64,000 nt of DNA from the NCBI GenBank assembly GCA_030998225.1, contig JAPYXD010000391.1, positions 744,001-808,000 on the forward strand, in the 5' to 3' direction. The stretch comes from Diplolepis rosae. Its lineage: Eukaryota; Arthropoda; Insecta; Hymenoptera; Diplolepididae. Shown here one piece after another: positions 43,201 to 56,100 of the stretch (positions within the stretch are counted from its first letter, which is position 1; the number at the start of each line of letters is the position of its first letter). The notes under the pieces were generated by a model. It was not told the origin of the DNA and did not search any database. It worked only from the letters and a program-made list of their open reading frames with translations. The position numbers and the translations under genes are program-made.

Positions 43201-46200
43201 TAAATATTCTATAGAATTTTGAAAATATTTTATAATTTATATAAATCTACCTGGGTGCAATAATTTGTAGGTATACCACCCATATTATAGTGCACAGTAG
43301 GAATAATAGGAATTGGATCTTTTTCTATGTCAACACCTGCAAAAACCCAGGCTAAGTGTGCAACTCCAGGTAATCTTGTCCGAAGGATTTCAGTGGGTAG
43401 ATGGTGAAGTTGAAGATAGGCGTGATCCTTTTTTTCTCCAATACCTCTATAAAAAGAATGATAAAAAATTGTAAAACAAATTTTTTATTTAATCTGAAAT
43501 ACGAATTTTCAAATTTAATTGCCAATTAGATATTTGCAAACTGCCCTGTTGAAAGTAAAAAGATATAAATCTTATTATATTATATTATTTTGAATCTTTA
43601 TTATAGAAAAAGATAGAGATCATTTATCTAATTCTATCTGTTTTTCATTCTGAATTCACGTCTATCTTTTCTAATAACTACTTTTTTATCCATTCCAATC
43701 ATTTGTCTGTCATCCTTGATCAATTTCTATCTATTTTTCAATATAAATTTACGTCTATATTTTCCAATACTTAATTTTCTATCCCTTACAATTCTTCATC
43801 AGTCCTCCTTAATCATTTCTATCTCTTAGTCAAACACAATACACGTTTATCTTTTTCAACCTCCCCTTTTCTATCCCATTATATTCTACATCTATCAACG
43901 TTAATCTTTTTCTATCTCTTAGCCAATCACAACACGTCTATCTTTTCCAATCTTCCCTTCAATCTCAGATAGAAAAATGGAGGTTGAAGAAGATAGACGT
44001 GAATTAAGATTAACAGAGATAGAAAAAGATTGACGTTGATGAATGTAGAATAGAATGAGGTAGAAAAAGGGAGATTGAGAAAAGATACACGTGAATTTAG
44101 ATTGACGAAGAGATAAAAAAATATTGATACTGATAGATGTAGAATAGAATGAGATAGAAGAGGGGAGATTGGAATGATAGACGTGTATTGTGATTGGCTT
44201 ATAGATAGAAAAAGAATGGCGTTGATAGATAAATAATAGAATGGGATAGAAAAGGGGAGATTGGAAAAGATAGACGTGTATTATGATTGACTAATATATA
44301 GAAAAAGATTGATGCTAATAGATGTAGAATAGAACGAGATAGAAAAGGGAAGGTTGAAAAAGATGAACGCGTATGTGATTGGCTAAGAGATAGGAAAAGA
44401 TTGATTCTTTTTCTATCTATTAGCCAATCACTATACACGTCTATCTTTCCAATCTCCCCTCTTCTATCTCATTATATTCTACATCTACCAACGTCAATCT
44501 TTTTTTATCTCTTGGTCAATCACAATACGTGTTTATCTTTTTCAACCTCCCATTTTCTATCTGATTCTATTCTACATCCATCAACGTCAATCTTTTTCTA
44601 TCTCTGTTAATCTTAATTCACGTCTATCTTCTTCAACCTCCATTTTTCTATCTAATTCTATTCTACATCTATCAACGCCATTCTTTTTCTATCTATTAGC
44701 CAATCACTATACACGTCTATCTTTCCAATCTCCCCTCTTCTATCTCATTATATTCTACATCTATCAACGTCAATCTTTTTCTGTCTCTTAGCCAATCACA
44801 ATGCGTGTTTATCTTTTTCAACCTCCCCTTTTCTATCTCGTTCTATTCTACATCTATTAGCATCAATCTTTTTCTATATATTAGTCAATCATAATACACG
44901 TCTATCTTTCCAATCTCCCCTCTTCTATCTCATTATATTCTACATCTATCAACGTCAATCTTTTTCTGTCTCTTAGCCAATCACAATGCGTGTTTATCTT
45001 TTTCAACCTCCCCTTTTCTATCTCGTTCTATTCTACATCTATCAGTATCAATATTTTTTTATCTCTTCGTCAATCTAAATTCACGTTTATCTTTATCAAT
45101 TTCTCCTTTTTCTATCTCATTATATTCTACATCTATCAACGTCAATCTTTTCCTATCTCTTAGCCAATCACATACGCGTTCATCTTTTTCAACCTCCCCT
45201 TTTCTATCTCGTTCTATTCTACATCTATCAACATCAATCTTTTCCTATCTCTTAGCCAATCATAATACAGGTCTATCTTTTCCAATCTCCCCTTTTCTAT
45301 CCCATTCTATTCTTTATCTATTCACGGGAATATTTTCTATATCTTAGTCAATCACAATGCGCGTTTATCTTTTTCAACCTCCCCTTTTCTATCTCGTTCT
45401 ATTCTACATATATCAACATCAATCTTTTTCTATCTATTTGCCAATCATAATACACGTCTATATTTTCCAATCTCCCCTTTTCTATCTCATTCTATCCCTT
45501 ATCTATTTACATGAATTTTTTTCTATCTTCTTGCCAATCTAGGTCTATGGCTATTTCTCCTATTGCAAATTTGAAACTCTCTTTCTATCTCTCATTATCT
45601 CTCCTTACAACAAAAGAAGATCAGTCCACTACTAAGATATTTTATATTCTTTTTCTATAAGGGTGATTATATTTTATGGCCAATGAAGTAATAGTCTTCC
45701 CCTATGTAAAATGGTCACAATACTTTTTATAAATGTACTCTTCATTTCATGGTAAGAATAGATACTGAGGGATATAGAGAGAGATTAAAATTTGCACTAT
45801 GGGGAGATAAATGAGGGATAGAAAAAGATACAAGTGGTCGACTACGAAAGGCAGAGAAAAAGATAGATACTACTTTAATCGGCGGATAGACTAAGCGATA
45901 GAAAAAGATAGATATTCCCGTCACTCTGGATAAGTGCGGAGATAGGAAAAGATAGAGTTTTGGGGATGCAAAGTGATGGGTTAGGAAAGATAGAAATGTT
46001 CTATATTTTCCAATCCCCCAGTTCCTATTTTTTCAATCTTTTTACTTTCAGCAGAGTGAAAAATCTTAATGCAAAATTTTTTATAATTTATTAATTTATT
46101 ATACTTGATATTATTTTATGCTTACCTTCCTTCCAATATTTCCATTGTAATCGCACGAGATACAATATCTCGAGAAGCAAGATCTTTGGCATGTGGAGCG

Positions 46201-49200
46201 TAGTTTTCCATAAAAAATTCTCCCTTAGAATTTAAAAGTTTTCCACCTTCACCTCTGCATCCTTCAGTGACCAAGACTCCACTTCCATAAATTCCTATTT
46301 TAAACAAAATAATTTCCAATAAAGAAGTACTTTAATCAATGTGTTTGAAGTTATTGTACAAACCGGTTGGATGAAACTGGATGAATTCCATGTCCTGAAG
46401 AGGAAGTCCTGCTCGTGATGCCATAGCCATTCCATCTCCGGTACATGTATGAGCTCCAGTACAAGAGAAAAAAGATCGTCCTGCCCCTCCTGTGGCTATT
46501 ATCTACGTATCAAGTATGCTAATGAATTTGCTTAATAAACAAGGATCTCACCGATAATGAATTTTATTAAACTTGTATTAGTAATAATAATTATTATATC
46601 ACGTAGGAGAAGTTAACATTCCGTTTCCAACACTTTTGTTAGAACCTCCGGTCAGACTCTAAAGTACATTCTCTTTTGAACCATAACTATAAAGTCTTTC
46701 CAATTAACTTCAATGCGAATTGTGCATATAAATTACAATAAAGTTGATTACTATCATGACATCAAGGACTCGCATGGATATTATACAAGTTTTATTATTC
46801 AAAAATTAACATTATCAATGCCTTTACAATAAACATGTTTAAAATTCAATAATTAAATTTATAATTTATTATAAAAATATGATACTCATGCTAAATTCAA
46901 ATGCAAGATTTGAGAACATATGGAATTAAACATCTCGTGATCTCATTCACTACTGGGCGTGAATTACGAAATACGATACTTCGTGTTTACTCAGCATCAA
47001 AGAATTTTATATTTCTAGTCATAAGCACGCAAGAAATGTCGTTAGGAATTTCAGGAGTGCATTTATTAAAGAAATTAGAGAGCTAATAAGGATCTACTGA
47101 TTGCATTCCCTGCTGGAAGTAAAAAGATCACTTTGCATGCCCAAAACTCTATCTTTTTCAACCTCCGTACTTATCCTGAGTGACCAGGAATATCTATCTT
47201 TTTCTATCCCTATGTCTGGTTATATCTATCTTTTTCTATCGCTTAGTCTATCCGCAACCTAAAGTAGTATCTATCTTTTTCTATATCTTTCGTGATCGAC
47301 CACTTGTATCTTTTTCTATCCCTCATTCATCTTCCATAGTGTAAATTTTAATCTCTCGCTATATCCCTCAGTATCTATTCTTACCATGAAATAAAGAGCC
47401 CAGCTAAAGGAAAAAGATAGAAATCTTATCCTTTTTAATTATTTTGAATCTTTGTTATAGAAAATGATAGAGATAATTTATCCAATTCTATCCCTTTTTC
47501 ATTTTATATATATCTTTTTCTATCTCTTAGCCAATCACAATACACGTCTATATTTTTCAATCTCCTCTTTTCCATCTTATTCTATTCTACTTCTATCGAC
47601 GTCAATCTTTTTCTATCTCATTGTTAATCTTAATTCACGTCTAATTTCTTGAATCTTTCATTCTCTATTTCACCCTATGCTTTATCTATCCACGTCAATC
47701 TTTTTCTATGTCTTCGTCAATCTAAATTTACGTTTATCTTTTTCAATCTCCCCTTTTCTATCTCATTCTATCCTTTATCCATTCATGTGAATATTTTTCT
47801 ATCTCTCAGTCAATCACAATACGCGTATATCTTTTTCAATCTCCCCTTTTCTATCTCATTCTATTCTACATCTATCAACTTCAACCTTTATCTATCTCAT
47901 TGTTAATCTTAATTCACGTCTACCTTCTTCAATCTCCCCTTTTCTATCTTATTCTATCCTTCATCTATCTACTACTACTTTTCTATCCATTCCAATCCTT
48001 TACATATTATCCTCAATCTTTTTCTATCTCTTTTTCAATATAAATTTACGTCTATCTTTTCCAATACTTACTTCTCTATCCTTTACCATATTTCATCAAT
48101 CCTCATTAATCTTTTTCTATCTCTTAGTCAATCCAACTCTCATTCATGGTAAGAATAGATACTGACGGATATAGAGAGAGATTGAAATTTGCACTATGGG
48201 GAGATAAATGAGGGATAGAAAAAGATACAAGTGGTCGATCACGAAATATAGAGGAAAAGATAGATACTACTTCAGTCGGCGGATAAAATAGGGATAAGAA
48301 AAGATAGATATTACCCGACATAGGGATAGAAAAGGATAGATATTCCCGGTTACTCTTTATAAGTGCGGAGATAGAAAAAAATTGAGTTTTGGGGATGCGA
48401 AAGTGATGGGTTAGGAAAGATAGAAATGTTCTATCTTTTCCAATCCCCCAGTTCCTTTCTTTTTCAATTTTTTTTTACTTCCAGCAGAGAGAGTTCAAAA
48501 TTTGTAATAGGGAGAGATAGGCATCGACAAGATTAACAAAGAGATAGAAAAAAATTGATGTTGATAGATGTAGAATAGAATTAGATAGAAAAGGGGAGAT
48601 TGAAAAAGGTAGACGTAAATTTAGATTGACGAAAAGATAGAAAAAGATTGAAGTTGATAGATGTAGAATAGAATGAGATAGATAAGGGGAGATTAAAAAA
48701 GATAGACGTGAATCTAGATTGACAAAGATATAGATAAAGATTCACGTGGATAAATAAAGCATAGGATGAGATAGAGAATGAAAGTTTGAAAAAAAGACGT
48801 GAAGTTAGATTGACGAAGAGATAGAAAAAGATTAAGGTGGATTGATGAAGGATTCGATGAGATAGAAATCAGGTGATTGGTAAAGATGGCCATAGATCTG
48901 GATTGGCAAGAAGATAGAAAAAATTTCATGTGAATAGATAAAGGATAGAATGGGATAGAAAAGGGGAGATTGAAAAATATAGACGTGTATTGTGATTGGC
49001 TAGGAGATAGAAAAATATTGACGTTGATAGATGTAGAATAGAATGAGACAGAAAAGGGGAGGTCGTAAAAGATAGACGTGTATAGTAACTGACTAAGAGA
49101 TAGAAAAAGATTAAAGAGGATTGATTAAGGATTGTAAGCGATAGAAAAGTAAGTATTGGAAAAGATAGACGTGAATTTAGAATGAAAAAGAGATAGAATT

Positions 49201-50609
49201 GGATAAATTATCTCTATCTTTTTTCATAATAAAGATTCAAAATTATTCAAAAGGGTAAGATTTCTATCTTTTTACTTCCAGCATGGTTATTAAAAGCACG
49301 TCTCTCTGTCCTTTTTTAATAACAATTAAAATATTTTAACATTAACTTAGTTTAACTTTAGATTAATTTCTTATATTTTATTTATTAGAAAAAAAAAGAA
49401 ATCACAAAAAAGTAATTATAAAATATTTTACCGTGTGATGAGCCCTGAAACGATGCATTAAGCCTGTTTCAAGTTCCAGGGCCAAGACCCCTTTGCAACA
49501 TTGGCCATGAAATAGAAGGTCAAGGGCAAAATACTCGACGAAATAACTAACATCATATTTTAGTGATTGTCCGTATAATGTATGAAGTACAGCATGTCCT
49601 GTTCGATCAGCCACTGCACAAGTTCTGTGCGCTGCTCCTCCTTGTCCAAAATTGAGACTTTGACCCCCAAAAGCTCGTTGGTAAATTTTACCTTCTTCAT
49701 TCCGACTGAAAGGACAACCTGAAAATTGTTTTATATTTAAAAATTGTTTAAACTAAAGAAAAAAATTAAGGAAAAAAATATTGGCTTCTTTTATTCAACT
49801 TTTGGAGTAGTCGCAGATTTTTTAAATTGTGGTATATAAAAGTAATAATAATTCGAGAATTATCAAAGATAATATAAATGTTTTTTAATAAAACACTTAA
49901 AAATAAAAATTGAATTCCTAAATAACAAAAATAATGCAATTACCAAAATTCTCGAGTTCAAAAACAGCTCTTGGTGCTTCTCTCGTTAAATAGTGAATTG
50001 CGTCTTGATCACCCAGCCAATCTGAACCTTTTACAGTGTCGTACATATGATATAGCCAATTATCTTCTTCGTATGTACTGATAGCAGCATTTATTCCACC
50101 CTGAGCTGCGACTGTGTGTGACCTTGTAGGAAATAATTTAGTGATAACGGCCACTCTGTATCCTTTGCTACCCAAGCCGAAAGCTGCCCTTAAACCTGCA
50201 CCACCAGCTCCCACGATTACGCAATCATAACAATGTTCCACCATAGGATAACTCTGGATAATTAAAATACAATTAGTACAATTTCGAATACCTTAATTTT
50301 ATAAATAATTAAATTTTGAGTGTCTTGAAAAAAAAGATATTGTCTAAAATAAATTAAGTTACTAATAAAAATATATAAATTGTCTAAAATAAATAAAATA
50401 ATAAATAAATAAATATAAAATAAATATATTCTCTTAACTAAATTAAGTTACTAATAAAAGTATATAAATTCTATATTGCTCACAGTTTTCCCTGCAGTGA
50501 CTTTGCAGTCTGCTTTGTCTGTCGCACTAAGATTTACATTGAAATTTCTCAATCCCTGGAAAGCTGCTTGAAGATTAGTTGGTCTCTGTAAATTGTAAGA
50601 AATGCTCAT
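40280..50609 (-). CDS. Divergent tandem paralog of succinate dehydrogenase flavoprotein subunit
   Basis: This is a second SDHA-type flavoprotein. Exons: 50484-50609, 49944-50253, 49432-49718, 46364-46502, 46126-46294, 43251-43446, 42654-42851, 42382-42576, 41111-41254, 40692-40802, 40280-40366. All phases agree, giving 653 residues with no stop or frameshift. GAGGAG (57-62), FAD-linking His88 in [33 protein letters not shown] and [10 protein letters not shown] are all kept, so activity is plausible. It differs strongly elsewhere ([10 protein letters not shown] where SdhA has [10 protein letters not shown]; a diverged segment at about 462-525). Introns at FHPT|G and EG|RG are shared with SdhA, while several others are not, so the duplication is old. 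The start is the first ATG of a leader with two Arg ([13 protein letters not shown]); an upstream exon is possible. Flies have an SdhA-like testis paralog; the same bias here is only a guess. Confidence 0.92.
40885..40970 (-). mobile_element. tRNA-derived SINE, copy C (truncated head)
   Basis: On the minus strand it reads CGAAAGACCTGGGCTCTAATC, then CCCAGCGCAGTCGGAAGCGTC and the TTTTCAAATTCTTTAAA tail. The A-box half is missing. It sits in intron 9 of the SdhA paralog (40803-41110). Confidence 0.55.
41439..42303. mobile_element. Tc1/mariner-like MITE in paralog intron 8
   Basis: The left end is CAGTACCGGTCAGAATTGTG. The right end in complement is CACTATCAGTCAGAATTGTG, and both continue GGACCA. 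TA flanks both sides (41437-41438, 42304-42305). The halves pair over much of their length (for example AAATGTTCTTGGACT with its complement), so the 865-bp unit is a long imperfect hairpin. It has no transposase ORF. Confidence 0.65.
43544..46055. mobile_element. Fold-back-like element with 92-bp minisatellite, block 1
   Basis: The left end is CTGTTGAAAGTAAAAAGAT and the right end is the complement of CTGCTGAAAGTAAAAAGAT. Between them lie about 25 units of a roughly 92-bp repeat containing TCTTTTTCTATCTCTTAGCC, CACGTCTATC, CCCCTTTTCTATCTCATTC and CATCTATCAACGTCAA. The orientation flips near 43965, 44400 and 45740. Tandem arrays in opposite orientation inside inverted ends are typical of fold-back transposons. 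It occupies intron 5 (43447-46125) of the SdhA paralog. Confidence 0.6.
46503..49431 (-). other. Intron 3 of the SdhA paralog
   Basis: This 2.9-kb intron is mostly block 2 of the minisatellite element. The remainder, about 46503-47107, is AT-rich with no gene. The homologous exon in SdhA is uninterrupted here, so this intron is specific to the paralog (gained here or lost there). Confidence 0.65.
47108..49285. mobile_element. Fold-back-like element with 92-bp minisatellite, block 2 (composite)
   Basis: It starts CTGCTGGAAGTAAAAAGAT at 47110 and ends with the complementary TTTTTACTTCCAGC near 49282. An internal copy of the same terminus at about 48477-48488 suggests two elements joined or one inserted in the other. 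Units run in one orientation to about 48120 and mainly in the other from there to 49200. Confidence 0.55.
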
Positions 50610-52818
50610 CAAATTATCCACGATAGTGTCTAGGAAAATAAACGTCAATCATGATAGCGTATGTTTATCAGCTTACAAGAATTGCTCGATGAGAGCGAAT
50701 CAAATTTGCCACTAAACTTGAGCAAGCCAACATATTTAGAATTATAGAATGGATTTAATTATCTTCATAAGATACACTTTTATCCAAAGTCTACTCAAAT
50801 AAATAACACTTTTATTTCGTTTCTAATAAAACGAAAGAACATCGAATATTAGTTTTGAGCCTTTTAAATTCAAACTTCAGTTCCATTCATTTCTATCATA
50901 AAATAAAGAATTTTTTTCATTTTAACTTTTTGAATTCTCTACCATTTTTATAAAAAATGTAGAATCCCTTATTCGTAAGTTAAAATTAAAACATAATTTG
51001 TAAAATATTTAGAAATAAAAAATGTGGGGATTCATTTTAAAAAGTAAAGCCATGAAAAATAGTATTTAAATCTAAAGATAAGAATTAAATAGACACAAAT
51101 TTTGTACAAGCATAATTTTATTGCACTTGCAAAAATACAATTCAAAAGGTACACAGATTGTTCTTGTTATACAATAACATTCATAGATATATATTAGTCC
51201 ACTTTATATTTATTTGTTTTAATTACAGCAAAGGAAATCGACGATTCAAAGCGACGATTAAGTTTGTGGGAATTTGTTCTTTGGTACAGAGGAACCAGAG
51301 TAAAAAAAACCTCAGGTGCTCGGTGCTTACTACATATCGGACAATCAATTAAAAATACAGAGTCATAACTAGAATTGGAAAATATCCAATAATCAAAGAG
51401 TGTCATAAACAACCATAAAGTCAAAGAAAATTTAATTGATTCCTTTTTGCAAAATACTTTCATAGTCTTTTACATTAAAAACAATAATTTAGAAATTTAT
51501 TATTCACAATTCGCTTAGGTAGAAACTTAATACTAAGTAGTTAATTATGATTCAAGTAAAATTTCCCGCCTGTGGAATATTTAATCGAACAATTCAAAAT
51601 TTTAAATTATTAAAATGATATTAGAATGTTTTAAATAATATTAAATTTTTTATTCAGCTATGACTCTAGTATTAAATATTAAAATTAATCCTAAAATATA
51701 TGTTTGAAGGTTTAGTTCCAGGTCAGTCTTGTTATGGATTGTGAACTTCTAAACTATGATGTCCGATTCGAAACACATTTCGACTGACACGATTCGCTTA
51801 CCGCATCATCACCTTATTTTAATTATTAATTAATAATTATATTGAAGCATCAACTTTAAAGCTTCATGAGAAACGTATCTTATTCTAGTCTTGAAAACGG
51901 TTACGATTTGAAGTACGTTTATAAAGCGCCAGAAGATTTTCAAAAAGGATAAAGCGATGAACAATTAATATTTATTCATACCAGTCTCTCACCTAAATCT
52001 AAATTAATATCACTAAACGCCGATTTCTTTATCCCCTTATAAATTTCCTAGTGACAATGAATGTTAAGAATGAGAATAAATTAAATGAAATTTGTTTCTG
52101 ATAGATAATTGAATTTTTAATTACTTAAAAAACTTTTTAAATAAATCCGAATCAAAACGAGAACGAAGAAATCGACTTCACCTTAATATATAATCTTATA
52201 TCTAACTTAAACAAATATTATCGACGACGAATTACAGACTATCGATCAATTTTACTTTTGTGCTGCTTAATATAAAAAAAATATTACAAAATGTACACTA
52301 TAAAATTTAGTCAGATTTGCACTTTTTTAAAAAAAAGTAAACAGCAGACGAGACTCGTAGGCATCTCTCAGATTAAATTGTTAAAAATATTCAATAAAAA
52401 ATCTGCAATACAAAAACACGTGCTAGTAATAACAAAGTAATCTTTGTAAGTAAGTAACTTCGCTTGATTATAAATTTTCGAAGACGTCGGAATTTTATAT
52501 ATTTAATAATAAAGAAAGTCTTTGGCAAGATCCAAACTTTTATTTCCAAATTATCATGAAGAGGAAGAAATTGGTATATACGATTATATTTGAAAGTCTC
52601 TGAATCTCTCATTGATTAATGATGATAACAAATCTGAAAAAACATGATAGGGTGAAAAATGAAAATAGATTGAAATTTGAAATAGACGTCTTTGAAATAT
52701 CTTTTTTAAATTGAGAATATAGAATAATATAAATTTTCAAAATTTCACTCTCATGAATATTATGAAAAATCAATTTTTTTAAAAACTGAACATTAAATTC
52801 AGTACTCAACGTACGATT

Positions 52819-52889
<71 letters not shown>

Positions 52890-53115
52890 GCAATCTTAAG
52901 TATATTTCTCTGGATCATTTGCTTCGAAACTTGATTTCTTTTATTGGATTAACTTATTCCAAAAAATAAAAATCATTCTAATATAAAAAATTGATCAGAT
53001 TTAGACAATCTCTTTCATTCTAAATAGCAATAAATTATCTAACGTTTTCTTTCTAAAAAAAAATTCTTTTAAAAAATACATCGACCGAGACTTAAGTCTT
53101 AAATTTGGTTGGAGA
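50610..53115. other. Intergenic region, including 3' UTR of the zinc-finger gene
   Basis: Minus-strand poly(A) signals for the ZC2HC1-like gene appear as TTTATT at 52940-52945 and again near 51116. An ATA microsatellite lies at 52823-52887. ORFs here are unsupported. Confidence 0.5.
52823..52887. repeat. (ATA)n microsatellite
   Basis: About 21 uninterrupted ATA units run here. On the minus strand they create a spurious poly-Leu ORF. Confidence 0.9.
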
Positions 53116-56100
53116 TTAAAGTGTGAGTCTCTTGACGCCACATTCGCAGCAGAACTTGGCACTTTCCGGAAACTTAGAGCCGCACTCATGACAGAATTTG
53201 GACATTTTGCATCTGTTCAAGCACCGTGAATCACCCTCTCGATACCTAGCTGGTGGTTCTTCATTTAGACGATTTGCCATATCGTTTGTGCTGCGTCCAT
53301 GGTTGTAATATTTTCGATTTAAACTAAGGGCAACAAATAGAGAAGACACTTTAGGCATGCAGAACTACAGCTGTAAGGACAGAGAGTAAAGTACAGAAAG
53401 TGAAAATATAAATTTTATTTTTAAAATATTTAATTTATTTTTATGTTAATGTATTATTTTCACTTGATAGTTTTAGTTTGAAAAAAAGTCTTTGCTCTCA
53501 ATACCCTGCTAGAGATAAAAAGATAAAAATCTTATCCTTTTGAATCATTTTGAATCTTTATTACAGAAAAAGATAGAGATAATTTATCCAATTCTATCTC
53601 TTTTTCTTTCTAAATTCAACTCTATCTTTTCCAATATTTACTTTTCTATCCCTTGCAATCCTTCATCAATCCTCCTTAATCTTTTTCTATCTCTTTGACA
53701 ATCTAACTTCACGTCTATTTTTTCAAACTTTCATTCTCTATCTCATCCTATGCTTTATTTATCCACGTGAATCTTTTTCTATATCTTTGTCAATCTAGAT
53801 TCACGTCTATCTTTTTTAATCTCCCCTTTTCTATCTTATTCTATCCTTCATCTATCAACATCAACCTTTATCTATATCTCATTGTTAATCTTAATTCACG
53901 TCTACCTTCTTCAATCTCCCCTTTTCTATCTTATTCTATCCTTCATCTATCTACTACTACTACTTTTCTATCCATTCCAATCCTTTATATATCATCCTCA
54001 ATCTTTTTCTATCTCTTTTTTTTTATCTTCTTTTTACGTCGATCTTTTCCAATACTTACTTCTCTATCCTTTACAATACAATACTTCATCAATCCTCCTT
54101 AATCTTTTTCTATCCCTTCGTCAATCAAAATACACGTCTATTGTTTCCAATCTCCCCTTTTCTATCTTATTCTATCCTTCATCTATCAACTTCGACCTTT
54201 ATCTATCTAATTGTTAATCTTAATTCATGTCTACCTTCTACAATCTCAACTTTTCTATCTTATTCTATCCTTCATCTATCGACTACAACTACTTTTCTAT
54301 CCGTTCCAATCCTTTATATATCATCCTCAATCTTTTTCTATCTCTTAGTCAAACACAATGCACTTCTATCTTTTCCAATACTTACTTTTTTATCCCTTAC
54401 AGTCCTTCATTAATACTACTTAATCTTTTTCTATCTCTTAACCAATCAAAATACACGTCTATCTTTTCTAATTTCCCCCTTTCTATCTCATTCTATTCTA
54501 CATCTATCAACGTAAATCTTTTTTCATCTCTTCGTCAATCTAAATTCACGTCTATCTTTTACAACCGCCCCTTTTCTATCTCATTCTATTCTACACCCAT
54601 CAGCATCAATCTTTTTTTATCTCTTCGTCAATCTGAATTCACGTCTAGCTTCTTCAATCTCCCCTTTTCTATCTTATTCTATCCTTTATCTATCTACTAC
54701 TACTACTTTTCTATCCATTCCAATCCTTCATATAACATCCTCAATCTTTTTCTATCTCTTTTTCAATATTAATTCACGTCTATCTTTTCCAATACTTACT
54801 TTTCTATCCCTTAAAATCCTTCATTAATCCACCTTAATCTTTTTCTATCTCTTCGTCAATCTAAATTTACATCTACCTTTTTCAATCTCCCCTTTTCTAT
54901 CTCCTTCTATTCTACATCTATCAACGTCAATCTTTTTCTATCTCATTGTTAATCTTAAATCACGTCTATCTTCTTCAATCTTTCATTCTCTATCTCATCC
55001 TATGCTCTATCTGTCCACGTGAATCTTTTACTATGTCGTCGTCAATCTAAATTTGCATCTATATTTTCCAATGATTACTTCTCTATCCTTTACAATACTT
55101 CATCAATCCTCCTTAATTTTTTTCCATCTCTTAGTCAATCACAGAACACGTCTATCTTTTTCAATCTCCCCTTTTCTATCATTGTATTCTACATCTATCA
55201 AGGTCAATCTTTTTTTATCTCTGTTAATCTAACTTCAAGTCTATCTTTTTCAATATATAATTCTCTATCTCATCGTATGCTTTATCTATCCACGTTAATC
55301 TTTTTCTATATCTTTTTCAATCTAGATTCATGTCTATTTTTTTTAATCTCGCCTTTTCTATCCCATTCTATCCTTTATCTATTCACATGTGTCTTTTTCT
55401 ATCTTCTTGACAATCTAAGTCTATGGCTAATCTTTACCAATCACCTGATTTCTATCTCATCCAATCCTTCATCAATCCACCTTAATCTTTTTCTATCTCT
55501 TCGTAAATATAGATTTACGTCTATCTTTTCTCAATTTCCCCTTTTCTATCTCATTCTATTCTACATCTATCAATGTCAATGTTTTTCTATCTCTTCTATG
55601 GGAAGATAAATGAGGGATAGAAAAAGATACAAGTAGTCGATCACGAAAGGTGGAGAAAAATATAGATACTACTTTAGTCGGCGGATTGACTAAGGGAGAG
55701 GAAAAGATAGATATTCCCGGCCACTTTGGATAAGTGCGGAGATAGAAAAAGATAGAGTTTTGGGGATACAAAGTGATGCGTTGGGAGAGATAGAAATTTC
55801 CAAATCCCCAGTTCCTATCTTCTTCAATCTTTTTACTTCTAGGAGGGTAGATTCAGAAATTGCAAAGTTTTTGGAAAACACATCAAGCAAGAAGTATATA
55901 AATATAATAATAATCGACCAATTTTATGTAAATTTAGTGTTTAATTCTCAAAACAAAAATTAAAATTCTGATAATTTAAAATTTATTTGTCCATATATCT
56001 GAAATATTTTTTAGAGTTTGAATGTTTCATAACTAGACTCAAGTTTTCAATTTAACTTCTTTGTTAATTTTCATTCAATAAGAGAGGAAAAGAAGAAGAA

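Noticed and set aside
40280..50609. SdhA paralog as a pseudogene
   Set aside because: All 11 exons join in frame with canonical splice sites and every active-site motif is kept.
52609..52893. Minus-strand ORF starting with a poly-Leu run
   Set aside because: It is the translation of the ATA microsatellite.
54227..55609. ORFs of 181 and 196 codons on the plus strand
   Set aside because: They lie wholly inside the 92-bp minisatellite. The protein is a cyclic Phe/Ser/Leu/Ile-rich repeat caused by the pyrimidine-rich unit, with no start context or splice support.
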